Positions 32,552-40,736 of a DNA stretch of 45,520 nt are shown piece after piece (within the stretch, counting starts at the first letter, position 1; each line of letters starts with the position of its first letter). The stretch comes from Bacteroidales bacterium. Lineage in GTDB: Bacteria > Bacteroidota > Bacteroidia > Bacteroidales > Muribaculaceae. The position numbers and the translations under genes are program-made. The stretch lies in assembly GCA_019416425.1 (NCBI GenBank), contig DXXK01000078.1, positions 1 to 45,520 of the forward strand, read 5' to 3'. Under the pieces are notes generated by a model, which did not search any database, was not told the origin of the DNA, and worked only from the letters and a program-made list of their open reading frames with translations.

Positions 32552-34981
32552 TTATTCGTCCTCGTGGTAGTAACCGCTTCCCTTAGAGCCGTAGCCGTAG
32601 GTGTAGCCATACCTGTAGCCATAGCTTGCGGTCCCATCGATGGTGCCGTTCAGTATCATCGACATGCTGGGGAGACTGCCGTTGGTGTAGAGATGCTCGA
32701 TTGTGTCGAGCATGTCGAGTTTCATCAGGCCGGCGCGTACTACGAAGATGGTGCTGTCGGCGAAATTGCTAATGATGGAGGCATCGGCCACAACCTCGAC
32801 AGGCGGACAATCCACGAAAATGTAGTCGTATTCATTCCGAAGCTCCTGTAACATGGATTCGAGCCGCTCGGAATAGAGAAGTTCCGTCGGGTTGGGGGGA
32901 ACCGTACCTACAGGAATTATGCTCATGGAGGAACAATCCTCGGGATGGTACGTGATGTCGCTCAGGTTGCCGACTCGACCGGCAAGATAGTCGGAGACAC
33001 CATAGGATTTCTTGTCCAGATACTTGCTCAGTGATGCCTTGCGCATGTCAAGGTCCACCAGCACTATGCGTTTGCCTTTGATTGCGAAGCTCTTGCCCAG
33101 GTTGTAGGTAATGAACGTCTTGCCAGATCCGGGGTTGCTTGATGTAAGCATGATGACCTTGGATCCGGTGTTGCGGCCACCCATGAACTCGATGTTGGCG
33201 CGAACCACGCGGAAGGCTTCGTTAATGGCGTTTCGGGAATTCTCCTTAACGGCAACGACTGCGTATTCCTTGTGTTTGCCGACATCCTTGAACGATTTCT
33301 TGCCTGCGTTGTTCATGGGGAGTTCGCCGACGAACGGGATGGACAAGTGCTCGATGTCCTTGCGCCCGCGCACATAGTTGATGTTGAGCTCTCGCAAATA
33401 AAGTATTCCGCCCGGAATCAGCAGCCCCAGCAGGAAAGCCACGGCCATGGTTATGGGTTTGCGTGGAGCCACGGGAACGTCGGGACCGTCGGTCTGGCGG
33501 ATGGTGCGTACGTTGCTGGTGGCCACAACTTGGTTCAGCTGGTTCTCCTCACGTTTCTGCAGCAGGAAGAGGTAGAGTTCCTCCTTGACTTTCTGCTGTC
33601 GCTCCACGCTCAGAAGGTAACGGGCCTGTACCGGATTGGACGCGATACGGTTCTCGTTCTGGCCTGTGAGGCGTTCCTGCGATACAATCTGTTCCTTGAG
33701 GGAGGCCATCTCGTTGACCGTTGATACCACCAGTGCCTGACGTGCTGCTGAAATCTGGCTGTCGTACTGCGCTACCATCGGGTTGGCCTCCGAGCTGTGC
33801 ATCAGCAACGAGTTGCGGTCCAGAACGTCCATGTTGTAGTTCTTGACCATCTCGTTCAGACCGGTGGAAGTGATTCCTATATTGGTAGGCAGAAGCTTGT
33901 CGTTGCCCTGGTTCTTCTGCAGGTAGTCGTGCAGGTACTCTATCATATAGTACTGGTTGCGCAGTTTCTTGAGTTCGTCCGCGCCTTTGGAGGCCTCGGT
34001 CATGTAGAGGGTTGCGGCGGCGGTTACGTCGGGCACCATGTTGCGGCTCTTGAAGTCGGAAATGTTGTCGTCAACATTGCCCAGCTCCTGTTGCAGCACA
34101 TTGATACGCTCGTCAATGAATTCGCTGGTGGCATTGGCCATCAGGCGCTTGTCGGTGGCCCATTCCTCGTTATAGGCGTCGACCAAGGCGTTTACTACGT
34201 CGGTGGCTTTCTTTATGGAGGTACTCTTGAACGACAGGGTCACCACATTTTTCATCTTCTTGTCCGGTGTTACGGCCAGGTTGGTGGTCATTTTCTTGGC
34301 CACTATACGGGCGGGAGCGTATGATACAAGAATGGTCTTGTTCTCATCGGCCTTGTATGCCTTGTCGGGGGTGACGGTGACAGTGCCGAACGGTGTGTTG
34401 ACCGGAGAGCCGATGTGTCCCTTGATAGGATTCATTTTGAGCTTCTCCAGTTTCTTGGTTTCCTGGTTCTTCTTATGGATGTCGGTTATGGTGAAATCGC
34501 CGCCCTTCTGCAGGTTTATTGCGAATTTCACGACTGCGTCCGGCTGTATGTCTTTGAAAGTCACGCGGACAGGGAGTGTGGCACCGTACAGCTCGGGATT
34601 GCGGAAGAAGCCCTTCTTCGCATATACTGTATTTAGGTTCAGACGTTCCACAGCACGAAGCATCAGGTCGGGACTGGTGAACATCGCGACCTCGTTCTCG
34701 ACGTTGGTGGAGCTGTTGTTGAGGCCCAGCTCGAACAGCATTGTGGTGTTGGACGATGTCGGATTTCCCTGATTGTCCATACGGATCATGATTTGCGTGT
34801 TACGCTCGTAGCTGGGGGCGGTGCGCATTAATATCACGTAAGCGGTTCCCAGACATATCACCATGGACAGTACGAACCATGGCCAGTATCGGAGGCACAT
34901 CAGCAGGAAATCCTGCGGCTTGACAGTATGTTTTCTTGACGGCTGCTCGATATCGTCAAACTCATCTACGTTATTGCTCAT
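32552..34981 (-). CDS. Wzc-type polysaccharide co-polymerase and tyrosine autokinase
   Basis: An 809-residue inner-membrane protein. A Wzz-like domain lies between two membrane helices (FVLSMVICLGTAYVILM near residue 37; MAVAFLLGLLIPGGILYL near 510) with a long coiled-coil periplasmic part. The cytoplasmic BY-kinase domain has Walker A SSNPGSGKTFITYNLGKSF, Walker A' RIVLVDLDMRKASL and Walker B DYIFVDCPP. The C-terminal tail is the Tyr cluster YGYRYGYTYGYGSKGSGYY, the autophosphorylation site. It controls chain length and works with the Wza-type exporter encoded just before it. Confidence 0.93.
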   Translation of the reverse strand: MSNNVDEFDDIEQPSRKHTVKPQDFLLMCLRYWPWFVLSMVICLGTAYVILMRTAPSYERNTQIMIRMDNQGNPTSSNTTMLFELGLNNSSTNVENEVAMFTSPDLMLRAVERLNLNTVYAKKGFFRNPELYGATLPVRVTFKDIQPDAVVKFAINLQKGGDFTITDIHKKNQETKKLEKLKMNPIKGHIGSPVNTPFGTVTVTPDKAYKADENKTILVSYAPARIVAKKMTTNLAVTPDKKMKNVVTLSFKSTSIKKATDVVNALVDAYNEEWATDKRLMANATSEFIDERINVLQQELGNVDDNISDFKSRNMVPDVTAAATLYMTEASKGADELKKLRNQYYMIEYLHDYLQKNQGNDKLLPTNIGITSTGLNEMVKNYNMDVLDRNSLLMHSSEANPMVAQYDSQISAARQALVVSTVNEMASLKEQIVSQERLTGQNENRIASNPVQARYLLSVERQQKVKEELYLFLLQKREENQLNQVVATSNVRTIRQTDGPDVPVAPRKPITMAVAFLLGLLIPGGILYLRELNINYVRGRKDIEHLSIPFVGELPMNNAGKKSFKDVGKHKEYAVVAVKENSRNAINEAFRVVRANIEFMGGRNTGSKVIMLTSSNPGSGKTFITYNLGKSFAIKGKRIVLVDLDMRKASLSKYLDKKSYGVSDYLAGRVGNLSDITYHPEDCSSMSIIPVGTVPPNPTELLYSERLESMLQELRNEYDYIFVDCPPVEVVADASIISNFADSTIFVVRAGLMKLDMLDTIEHLYTNGSLPSMSMILNGTIDGTASYGYRYGYTYGYGSKGSGYYHEDE

Positions 34982-35004
34982 TGGATTATGTGCTGGTTTG
35001 ATTC

Positions 35005-35832
35005 TTATTTGGTTAGGGTGATGATCATAGTGGCGATGGAAATGGCGCTACCGAGCATGGAGATCCAGATGCCGGGCTGCTGCCAGATGTTGCCCGAGGG
35101 TTTGGAGGTGTTCTTCTTGGTGTTGTTCGGTTCCACGTACACCACATCGTTCTGCTGCAGGTAGTATACTGGGCTTTGCATCACTTCCTTGCCCTTGGTC
35201 AGGTCGACGGTGTAGACGTTCTGGACACCGTTCTTGGTACGCATAACCTTGACGTTTTCGCGGATGCCGTAGATGGTCAGGTCGCCAGCGTCGCTCAGAG
35301 CGTCGAGGATTGTGTAGTCCTGGCGTTTGATGGCCACACGTCCCGGCTTGGCGACTTCGCCCAGCACGTTGACCGACATGTTGACGAACTCAACAGTCAC
35401 GACGGGGTCCTTGGCCAGGTCCCGGCCGGTGAGTTCGGCACGGATGTAGGCAGCCAGCTGGTCGGCCGTCATGCCGGCTACATGGAGCTTCCCGAGAATA
35501 GGGAAATTTATGTTGCCGTTGGCGTCGACGGTATATGGGGTGGCTTCCTGGACCGAATACTGCTGCTGAACCGAATTGGTGGATGTCAGCGAGCTGATGC
35601 GCGTGGTGGGTACCGGCAGGTTGAACTGGGCGTTCAATCGAGGGTCGGTGGTGTGTACCAGGATCAGGACTTTGTCCTCGGGGACAAGCTTGATGGCCTG
35701 AGCCTCGGGTAGCTGTATCTGGTCACCGTTGTTCAGTGTCTGGAAGTAGGTAATATCTTTGGGAGTCGAACAAGACGTGACCATCACGGTAAGTCCGACA
35801 GCACAGCATAGTGCTATGTTCTTGATTCTCAT
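35005..35832 (-). CDS. Wza-type outer membrane polysaccharide export lipoprotein
   Basis: A 275-residue lipoprotein (VGLTVMVTSC, lipidated Cys21). It contains the polysaccharide export domain (ITYFQTLNNGDQIQL, KLVPEDKVLILVHTTDPRLN, VDANGNINFPILGKLHVAGM), one SLBB domain (SVNVLGEVAKPGRVAIKRQD) and a C-terminal hydrophobic helix (GIWISMLGSAISIATMIITL). The helix would span the outer membrane, as in Wza. It is the first gene of the operon behind a promoter with exact spacing and lies 23 bases before wzc. Confidence 0.92.
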   Translation of the reverse strand: MRIKNIALCCAVGLTVMVTSCSTPKDITYFQTLNNGDQIQLPEAQAIKLVPEDKVLILVHTTDPRLNAQFNLPVPTTRISSLTSTNSVQQQYSVQEATPYTVDANGNINFPILGKLHVAGMTADQLAAYIRAELTGRDLAKDPVVTVEFVNMSVNVLGEVAKPGRVAIKRQDYTILDALSDAGDLTIYGIRENVKVMRTKNGVQNVYTVDLTKGKEVMQSPVYYLQQNDVVYVEPNNTKKNTSKPSGNIWQQPGIWISMLGSAISIATMIITLTK

Positions 35833-35885
35833 TTGTGTATCTCAGCAAGCAATTTTGTTAATAAATTTGTCCACAAAATCCGCGG

Positions 35886-35917
35886 CAAAGTTACAAATTT
35901 TTTGTCTATCTGACAAA
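35886..35917 (-). promoter_or_regulatory. Promoter of the wza operon
   Basis: On the minus strand TTTG (35914-35917), 20 bases, TAACTTTG (35886-35893), followed by C. It is a perfect consensus match with a leader of about 50 bases. No upxY-like gene or long leader precedes this operon, unlike the polysaccharide block at the left end. Confidence 0.85.
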
Positions 35918-35983
35918 TTTATTGCAGTTGTGGGTTAAATACTCCTTAAAAAATAGCGGAATTTCGCCATTAATATTGTATAC

Positions 35984-36015
35984 GTTGTATAAATCAGGAA
36001 TTTTTACTAATTTTG
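35984..36015 (+). promoter_or_regulatory. Promoter of the fumarase gene
   Basis: TTG (35985-35987), 20 bases, TAATTTTG (36008-36015), followed by C. The expected start gives a leader of about 70 bases. It is divergent from the wza promoter, about 70 bases away. Confidence 0.75.
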
Positions 36016-36089
36016 CATGATGCTGTGTCATCGCGACCGGTGACGCGGCGCCACTCCGAACCCGAAAACGAAATTAAATCTAAGATATC

Positions 36090-37727
36090 ATGCCAACAAA
36101 ACCCTTTCACTATCAGGAGATGTTCCCCCTTGGACCCGACACTACTGAGTACCGTCTGGTGACCAAGGATTATGTAAAAGTCGAGAACTGGGGTGGCCAC
36201 GAGATGCTGGTCATCGACCCGGAGGCCCTGACCGTGCTGGCCAACGAGGCGAGCCGCGACTGCTCGTTCCTGCTCCGCCGCGAGCACAACGAGATGGTGT
36301 CCAAGATCCTGAAGGATCCCGAGGCGTCGGAGAACGACAAGTTCGTGGCGCTGACCATGCTGCGCAACGCCGAGGTGGCATCCAAGGGCGTGCTGCCCTT
36401 CTGCCAGGACACCGGCACCAGCATCTGTGCCGGCTACAAGGGCCAGCAGGTGTGGACCGGGTGCGACGACGAGGAGAAGATCAGCTACGGCGTGTACAAG
36501 ACATATACGGAGAACAATCTCCGCTATTCTCAGAACGCTCCGCTGACCATGTACGACGAGGTCAACACCGGCTGCAACCTTCCCGCCCAGATCGAGATTC
36601 ACGCCACCGAGGGCATGGAGTACAACTTCCTGTTCGTGGCCAAGGGCGGCGGTTCGGCCAACAAGACATACCTCTACCAGGAGACCAAGGCCATCCTGAA
36701 CAAGAAGACCCTGGTTCCGTTCCTGATCGAGAAGATGAAGACCCTGGGTACGGCTGCATGTCCTCCCTACCATATCGCCTTCGTGATCGGCGGTACGTCG
36801 GCCGAGGCCAACCTGGCCGCTGTCAAGAAAGCCAGCGTGAAGTACTACGACAACCTGCCCACCAAGGGCAACGAGTACGGCCACGCCTTCCGCGATGTTG
36901 AGCTGGAGAAGGAGTTGCTGGAGGCCGCTCACTGCCTGGGCCTGGGCGCTCAGTTCGGCGGCAAGTACTTCGCCCATGATGTACGCGTGATCCGCATGCC
37001 GCGCCACGGTGCCAGCTGCCCCGTCGGCATGGGCGTGAGCTGCTCGGCCGACCGTAACGTGAAGGCCAAGATCACCAAGGACGGACTGTTCGTGGAGAAG
37101 CTCGACACGTTCCCCGCCGAGCTCATCCCTGAGGAATACCGCAATGCCGGCGAGGGCGAGGTGGTGAAGATTGACCTGGACCAGCCCATGGAGAAGATCC
37201 TGGAGACCCTGGACAAGTATCCCGTATCGACCCGTCTGAGCCTGAAAGGCACCATCATCGTGGGCCGTGACATAGCTCACGCCAAGATTAAGGAGCGTCT
37301 TGATGCCGGCGAGCCCATGCCGCAGTATCTCAAGGACCATCCCATCTACTATGCAGGTCCGGCCAAGAAGCCTGAAGGCATGCCCTCCGGATCGTTCGGT
37401 CCCACGACGGCAGGCCGTATGGATCCGTATGTGGACCAGTTCCAGGCTGCCGGCGGCTCCATGGTGATGATCGCCAAGGGCAACCGCAGCCAGCAGGTCA
37501 CCGACGCATGCAAGAAACACGGCGGTTTCTATCTGGGTTCCATAGGCGGTCCAGCTGCCATCCTGGCGCAGAACTCCATCAAGAACGTCGAGCTTCTGGA
37601 GTATCCCGAGCTGGGTATGGAGGCCATCTGGAAGATCGAGGTGGAGGACTTCCCCGCGTTCATCCTGGTGGACAACAAGGGCAACGACTTCTTCAAGCAG
37701 ATCAAGCCCCGCTGCCCGCTGGCGTAA
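36090..37727 (+). CDS. fumB: Class I fumarate hydratase (iron-sulfur)
   Basis: A 545-residue enzyme that interconverts fumarate and malate. Cysteines 105 (VLPFCQDTG), 224 (TAACPPY) and 318 (VSCSADR) sit at the same positions as the [4Fe-4S] ligands of E. coli FumA, which identifies the oxygen-sensitive class I form. KGGGSANKTYL and GKYFAHDVRVIRMPRHGASC are further family blocks, and GSFGPTTAGRMDPYV marks the C-terminal half. In Bacteroidales it works in the reductive branch from oxaloacetate to succinate. It is a single-gene unit with its own promoter and a hairpin downstream. I use fumB loosely, as for any class I enzyme. Confidence 0.95.
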   Translation: MPTKPFHYQEMFPLGPDTTEYRLVTKDYVKVENWGGHEMLVIDPEALTVLANEASRDCSFLLRREHNEMVSKILKDPEASENDKFVALTMLRNAEVASKGVLPFCQDTGTSICAGYKGQQVWTGCDDEEKISYGVYKTYTENNLRYSQNAPLTMYDEVNTGCNLPAQIEIHATEGMEYNFLFVAKGGGSANKTYLYQETKAILNKKTLVPFLIEKMKTLGTAACPPYHIAFVIGGTSAEANLAAVKKASVKYYDNLPTKGNEYGHAFRDVELEKELLEAAHCLGLGAQFGGKYFAHDVRVIRMPRHGASCPVGMGVSCSADRNVKAKITKDGLFVEKLDTFPAELIPEEYRNAGEGEVVKIDLDQPMEKILETLDKYPVSTRLSLKGTIIVGRDIAHAKIKERLDAGEPMPQYLKDHPIYYAGPAKKPEGMPSGSFGPTTAGRMDPYVDQFQAAGGSMVMIAKGNRSQQVTDACKKHGGFYLGSIGGPAAILAQNSIKNVELLEYPELGMEAIWKIEVEDFPAFILVDNKGNDFFKQIKPRCPLA

Positions 37728-37761
37728 ACACTTAAGGCGCATATGCGTTAAGCAATTAAAG

Positions 37762-37795
37762 ATATGTTTGGATCCGGTCATGGGTCCAAACATAT
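37762..37795 (+). terminator. Hairpin after the fumarase gene
   Basis: ATATGTTTGGATCC pairs with GGGTCCAAACATAT (14 base pairs, one mismatch) around a 6-base loop. The following TGTTGTAA is only modestly T-rich. A second near-palindrome, CTTAAGGCGCATATGCGTTAAG without its ends, lies just before it (37732-37753). Confidence 0.65.
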
Positions 37796-37823
37796 TGTTG
37801 TAATAAACTAAGAAGATTGATAA

Positions 37824-39611
37824 TTGAAGAATATTAGGAATTTCTGCATTATCGCGCATATCGACCATGGCAAGTCGACGCTGGCCGACCGTCTGCTGGA
37901 GCGTACCCGCACGGTGGACGCCAAGGACATGGAGGCACAGGTGCTGGACGATATGGATCTGGAGCGCGAGCGCGGCATAACGATCAAGAGTCACGCCATC
38001 CAGATGGATTATGAGCAGGATGGCGAGCACTATGCATTGAATCTGATCGATACTCCGGGGCACGTCGACTTCTCGTACGAGGTGTCCCGCAGCATCGCGG
38101 CCTGCGAGGGCGCCCTGCTGGTGGTGGACGCGTCGCAGGGCATACAGGCGCAGACCATCTCCAACCTATACATGGCCGTTGACAATGATCTGGAGATAAT
38201 CCCGGTCATCAACAAGTGCGACCTTGACAGCGCCAAGCCCGAGGAGGTAGAGGACGAGATTATCGAGCTGATCGGTTGCGACCGTTCGGACATAATCCGT
38301 GCCAGCGGCAAGACGGGCGCGGGTGTCGACGACATACTGCGTGCCGTGGTGGAGCGCGTTCCGGCGCCCAAGGGCGACCCGGAGGCTCCGCTGCAGGCGC
38401 TGATCTTCGACTCGGTGTTCAATCCCTTCCGCGGCATCATCGCCTATTTCAAGATCTTGAACGGCACCATCAGGACGGACGACTTCGTGAAGTTCGTGTC
38501 GACTGGCAAGGAGTACCACGCCGACGAGGTGGGCGTGCTGAAGCTTGACATGTCGCCGCGCGCGCAGCTGTCGGCAGGCAATGTGGGCTACATCATCTCG
38601 GGCATCAAGACCAGCCGCGAGGTGCGCGTGGGCGATACCATCACCCATGTGGCCAATCCGTGCGACAAGGCCATCGAGGGGTTCCAGGAGGTGAAGCCTA
38701 TGGTGTTCGCGGGTGTGTATCCCATCGAGGCGGAGGATTTCGAGAACCTGCGGAGCTCGCTGGAGAAGCTGCAGCTCAACGATGCCTCGCTGACGTTCCA
38801 GCCGGAGTCGTCGGCGGCGTTGGGTTTCGGTTTCCGCTGCGGTTTCTTAGGTCTGCTCCATATGGAGATCGTTCAGGAGCGCCTGGGCCGCGAGTTCGAC
38901 ATGGACGTCATCACGACGGTGCCTAATGTGTCGTACCTGGTGCATGACAAGAAGGGCAACGTGACGGAGGTGCATAATCCGTCGGGATTGCCGGAGGCTA
39001 CGCTGATCGACTACATCGAGGAGCCGTATATCCGTGCCACCATCATCACGCAGGCTGATTTCATCGGTCCGATCATGACGCTGTGTCTGGCCAAGCGCGG
39101 CGAACTGGTGAAGCAGGAGTACATCTCGGGCAACCGCATGGAGCTGACCTTCGACATGCCTCTGGGCGAGATCGTGATTGACTTCTACGATAAGCTGAAA
39201 TCAATCTCCAAGGGTTACGCCAGCTTTGACTATCACCTGAACGGCTTCCGTGAGTCGAATCTGGTGAAGCTGGACATCCTGCTGAACGGCGAGAGTGTCG
39301 ATGCGTTGTCGACTTTGACGCACGAGACAAACTCGGTGAAGTTCGGACGCCGCATGTGCGAGAAACTGAAGGAGCTGATACCGCGTCAGCAGTTCGACAT
39401 CGCCATCCAGGCGGCCATCGGCTCGAAGATCATCGCGCGCGAGACCATCAAGGCGGTGCGCAAGGATGTGACGGCCAAGTGCTACGGCGGTGATATCTCG
39501 CGCAAGCGCAAGCTGCTGGAGAAGCAGAAGGCCGGCAAGAAGCGCATGAAACGCATCGGCTCGGTGGAGGTTCCCCAGAAGGCCTTCCTGGCCGTCCTGA
39601 AACTGGACTAA
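37824..39611 (+). CDS. lepA: Elongation factor 4 (LepA) GTPase
   Basis: A 595-residue translational GTPase that acts on the ribosome at the membrane or in stress. It shows G1 IIAHIDHGKSTLADRLLE, the switch region ERERGITIKSHAIQ, G3 DTPGHVDFSYEV and G4 NKCDLDSAKP. The LepA-specific C-terminal domain ends GKKRMKRIGSVEVPQKAFLA. The reading frame starts with TTG at 37824, directly after an in-frame TAA, and the family's universal start MKNIRNFCIIAHIDHG follows it exactly, so TTG is the real start codon. A diverged copy of its last 124 bases lies at 39993-40116. Confidence 0.96.
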   Translation: MKNIRNFCIIAHIDHGKSTLADRLLERTRTVDAKDMEAQVLDDMDLERERGITIKSHAIQMDYEQDGEHYALNLIDTPGHVDFSYEVSRSIAACEGALLVVDASQGIQAQTISNLYMAVDNDLEIIPVINKCDLDSAKPEEVEDEIIELIGCDRSDIIRASGKTGAGVDDILRAVVERVPAPKGDPEAPLQALIFDSVFNPFRGIIAYFKILNGTIRTDDFVKFVSTGKEYHADEVGVLKLDMSPRAQLSAGNVGYIISGIKTSREVRVGDTITHVANPCDKAIEGFQEVKPMVFAGVYPIEAEDFENLRSSLEKLQLNDASLTFQPESSAALGFGFRCGFLGLLHMEIVQERLGREFDMDVITTVPNVSYLVHDKKGNVTEVHNPSGLPEATLIDYIEEPYIRATIITQADFIGPIMTLCLAKRGELVKQEYISGNRMELTFDMPLGEIVIDFYDKLKSISKGYASFDYHLNGFRESNLVKLDILLNGESVDALSTLTHETNSVKFGRRMCEKLKELIPRQQFDIAIQAAIGSKIIARETIKAVRKDVTAKCYGGDISRKRKLLEKQKAGKKRMKRIGSVEVPQKAFLAVLKLD

Positions 39612-39661
39612 GCAAAAATGCATTAAGTAGCTTAAAATCATCAGATAGAGATATTGTATAA

Positions 39662-39955
39662 TTGAAACAGTTAGATAAAAAAACGCAGACAAGACTCCTA
39701 TGGTTTTTTGCTCCGCTCGCAGTAGTCTGTATTCTTGTGATGCTTGATGTCGTATTTGGAGTGAATCTAAATATTGAGGCTTGGGCAATCCAGGCCATGT
39801 TCGGATGTATGGCTCTGGTTATACTGGCTTACGCAGTAGCTGCCTGGCATCAGAAATGTTGGGGAATGCTGATTATGCTGATAGTTTTGTTGGTCATCGG
39901 AGCGTTGAATATAAGCAATATATTTGTCAAGCTTATCTTTCCGGATGCTCCTTGA
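39662..39955 (+). CDS. Small three-helix membrane protein of unknown function
   Basis: A 97-residue hydrophobic protein with a short basic start (KQLDKKTQTR) and three likely membrane helices (WFFAPLAVVCILVMLDVVF; AIQAMFGCMALVILAYAVAA; GMLIMLIVLLVIGALNI). I do not recognise a family. The first possible start is TTG, directly after TAA, in the same TAATTGAA context as lepA; the next Met would remove the first helix. It is less GC-rich than lepA and lies between lepA and a displaced piece of a second lepA 3' end, so it probably arrived with a recombination event. Confidence 0.55.
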   Translation: MKQLDKKTQTRLLWFFAPLAVVCILVMLDVVFGVNLNIEAWAIQAMFGCMALVILAYAVAAWHQKCWGMLIMLIVLLVIGALNISNIFVKLIFPDAP

Positions 39956-39992
39956 TATCCAGGTCATTCTTTACGAATATTAACTATTGACG

Positions 39993-40116
39993 CGGTGACA
40001 TCTCGCGTAAGCGCAAGCTGCTGGAGAAGCAGAAGGCCGGCAAGAAGCGGATGAAGCGCATCGGCTCGGTGGAGTTCCCCCGGAAGGCCTTCCTCGCAGT
40101 CCTGAAACTGGACTGA
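39993..40116 (+). pseudogene. Displaced 3' end of a second lepA allele
   Basis: These 124 bases align without gaps to the last 124 bases of lepA (39488-39611), with ten differences by my count, about 92 percent identity. Most differences are synonymous; in protein terms only Val to Phe and Gln to Arg change, and the stop is TGA instead of TAA. An in-frame TGA precedes it directly, so it is not expressed as part of another protein. The pattern fits a 3' remnant of a related strain's lepA rather than a decaying recent duplication. Confidence 0.85.
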
Positions 40117-40142
40117 TTCCCGTTATTATGTTATTATAATGT

Positions 40143-40168
40143 AAAAAGCGCCCATAGGGGCGCTTTTT
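40143..40168 (+). terminator. Intrinsic terminator after the lepA remnant
   Basis: AAAAAGCGCCC pairs with GGGCGCTTTTT around ATAG, with a further T run. It probably was the original lepA terminator and is now separated from the complete gene by about 530 bases. Confidence 0.85.
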
Positions 40169-40314
40169 TATTGTCTGGAGGTTGCACCAACGTATGCATT
40201 TTTGCGAGAGAAGATCTTATAAACGTACTTGTTGACTATCAACAGAGTGAACCTTTACGATGCGGGAGAGGTTCTATATAAGAAACCATTTAGCGACACT
40301 CTAAAACATACGTT

Positions 40315-40572
40315 ATGAATTTTATCTTATACATACTTATCGGTATCCTCTCAGGATTCGTAGCCGGCAAACTGATGCGCGGCGGAGGCTTTGGACTCAT
40401 AGTTAATCTTGTGGTCGGCATCGTTGGCGGAGTATTGGGAGGCTGGCTCTTCAGTCTCTTCGGCATCCACACAAGCAGCATCATCGGAAGCCTGATCACA
40501 TCCATAGTCGGTGCAGTCGTCCTGCTATGGCTCACAGGCCTCATCAGCCGCTCCATCAACAAACATCCCTGA
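40315..40572 (+). CDS. GlsB/YeaQ/YmgE family small membrane protein
   Basis: An 85-residue protein of the transglycosylase-associated (GlsB/YeaQ/YmgE) family, commonly stress-induced. It is glycine-rich with three membrane helices: ILYILIGILSGFVAGKLMRG, GLIVNLVVGIVGGVLGGWLF and IIGSLITSIVGAVVLLWLTG. Function is not established beyond association with envelope or general stress. It stands alone, read rightwards, with a 145-base upstream region in which I see no clear consensus promoter (GTTGACTATC near 40230 is the only partial match). It converges on the DUF1846 gene. Confidence 0.9.
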   Translation: MNFILYILIGILSGFVAGKLMRGGGFGLIVNLVVGIVGGVLGGWLFSLFGIHTSSIIGSLITSIVGAVVLLWLTGLISRSINKHP

Positions 40573-40590
40573 CCGTCTTCGACTAATGTG

Positions 40591-40691
40591 CGACCGCCCA
40601 GCGGTCGGTGCTAAGCGGATATGAACATCCCGGGTCAAATCGGCTCTGCCGATTTGACCCGGGGCTACTTTGTTGGACCGCTACCGCGGTC
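40591..40691. terminator. Cluster of three hairpins between convergent genes
   Basis: CGACCGC-CCA-GCGGTCG (40591-40607), then a perfect 16-base-pair stem CCCGGGTCAAATCGGC / GCCGATTTGACCCGGG with loop TCT (40629-40663), then GACCGC-TACC-GCGGTC (40676-40691). The outer two share the arm GACCGC. No T run follows, so ordinary intrinsic termination is not certain. Confidence 0.5.
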
Positions 40692-40736
40692 AATTGTTCA
40701 GCGCGGGCTGTATTGTAGTTGGTGCTACTGCGGTTC

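Noticed and set aside
35994..38063. Long open frame of nearly 700 codons on the minus strand, antisense to the fumarase gene and start of lepA
   Set aside because: It mirrors the fumarase frame, has His/Leu/Val-rich composition typical of antisense frames in GC-rich genes, and resembles no family. The plus strand encodes a fumarase with all three cluster cysteines.
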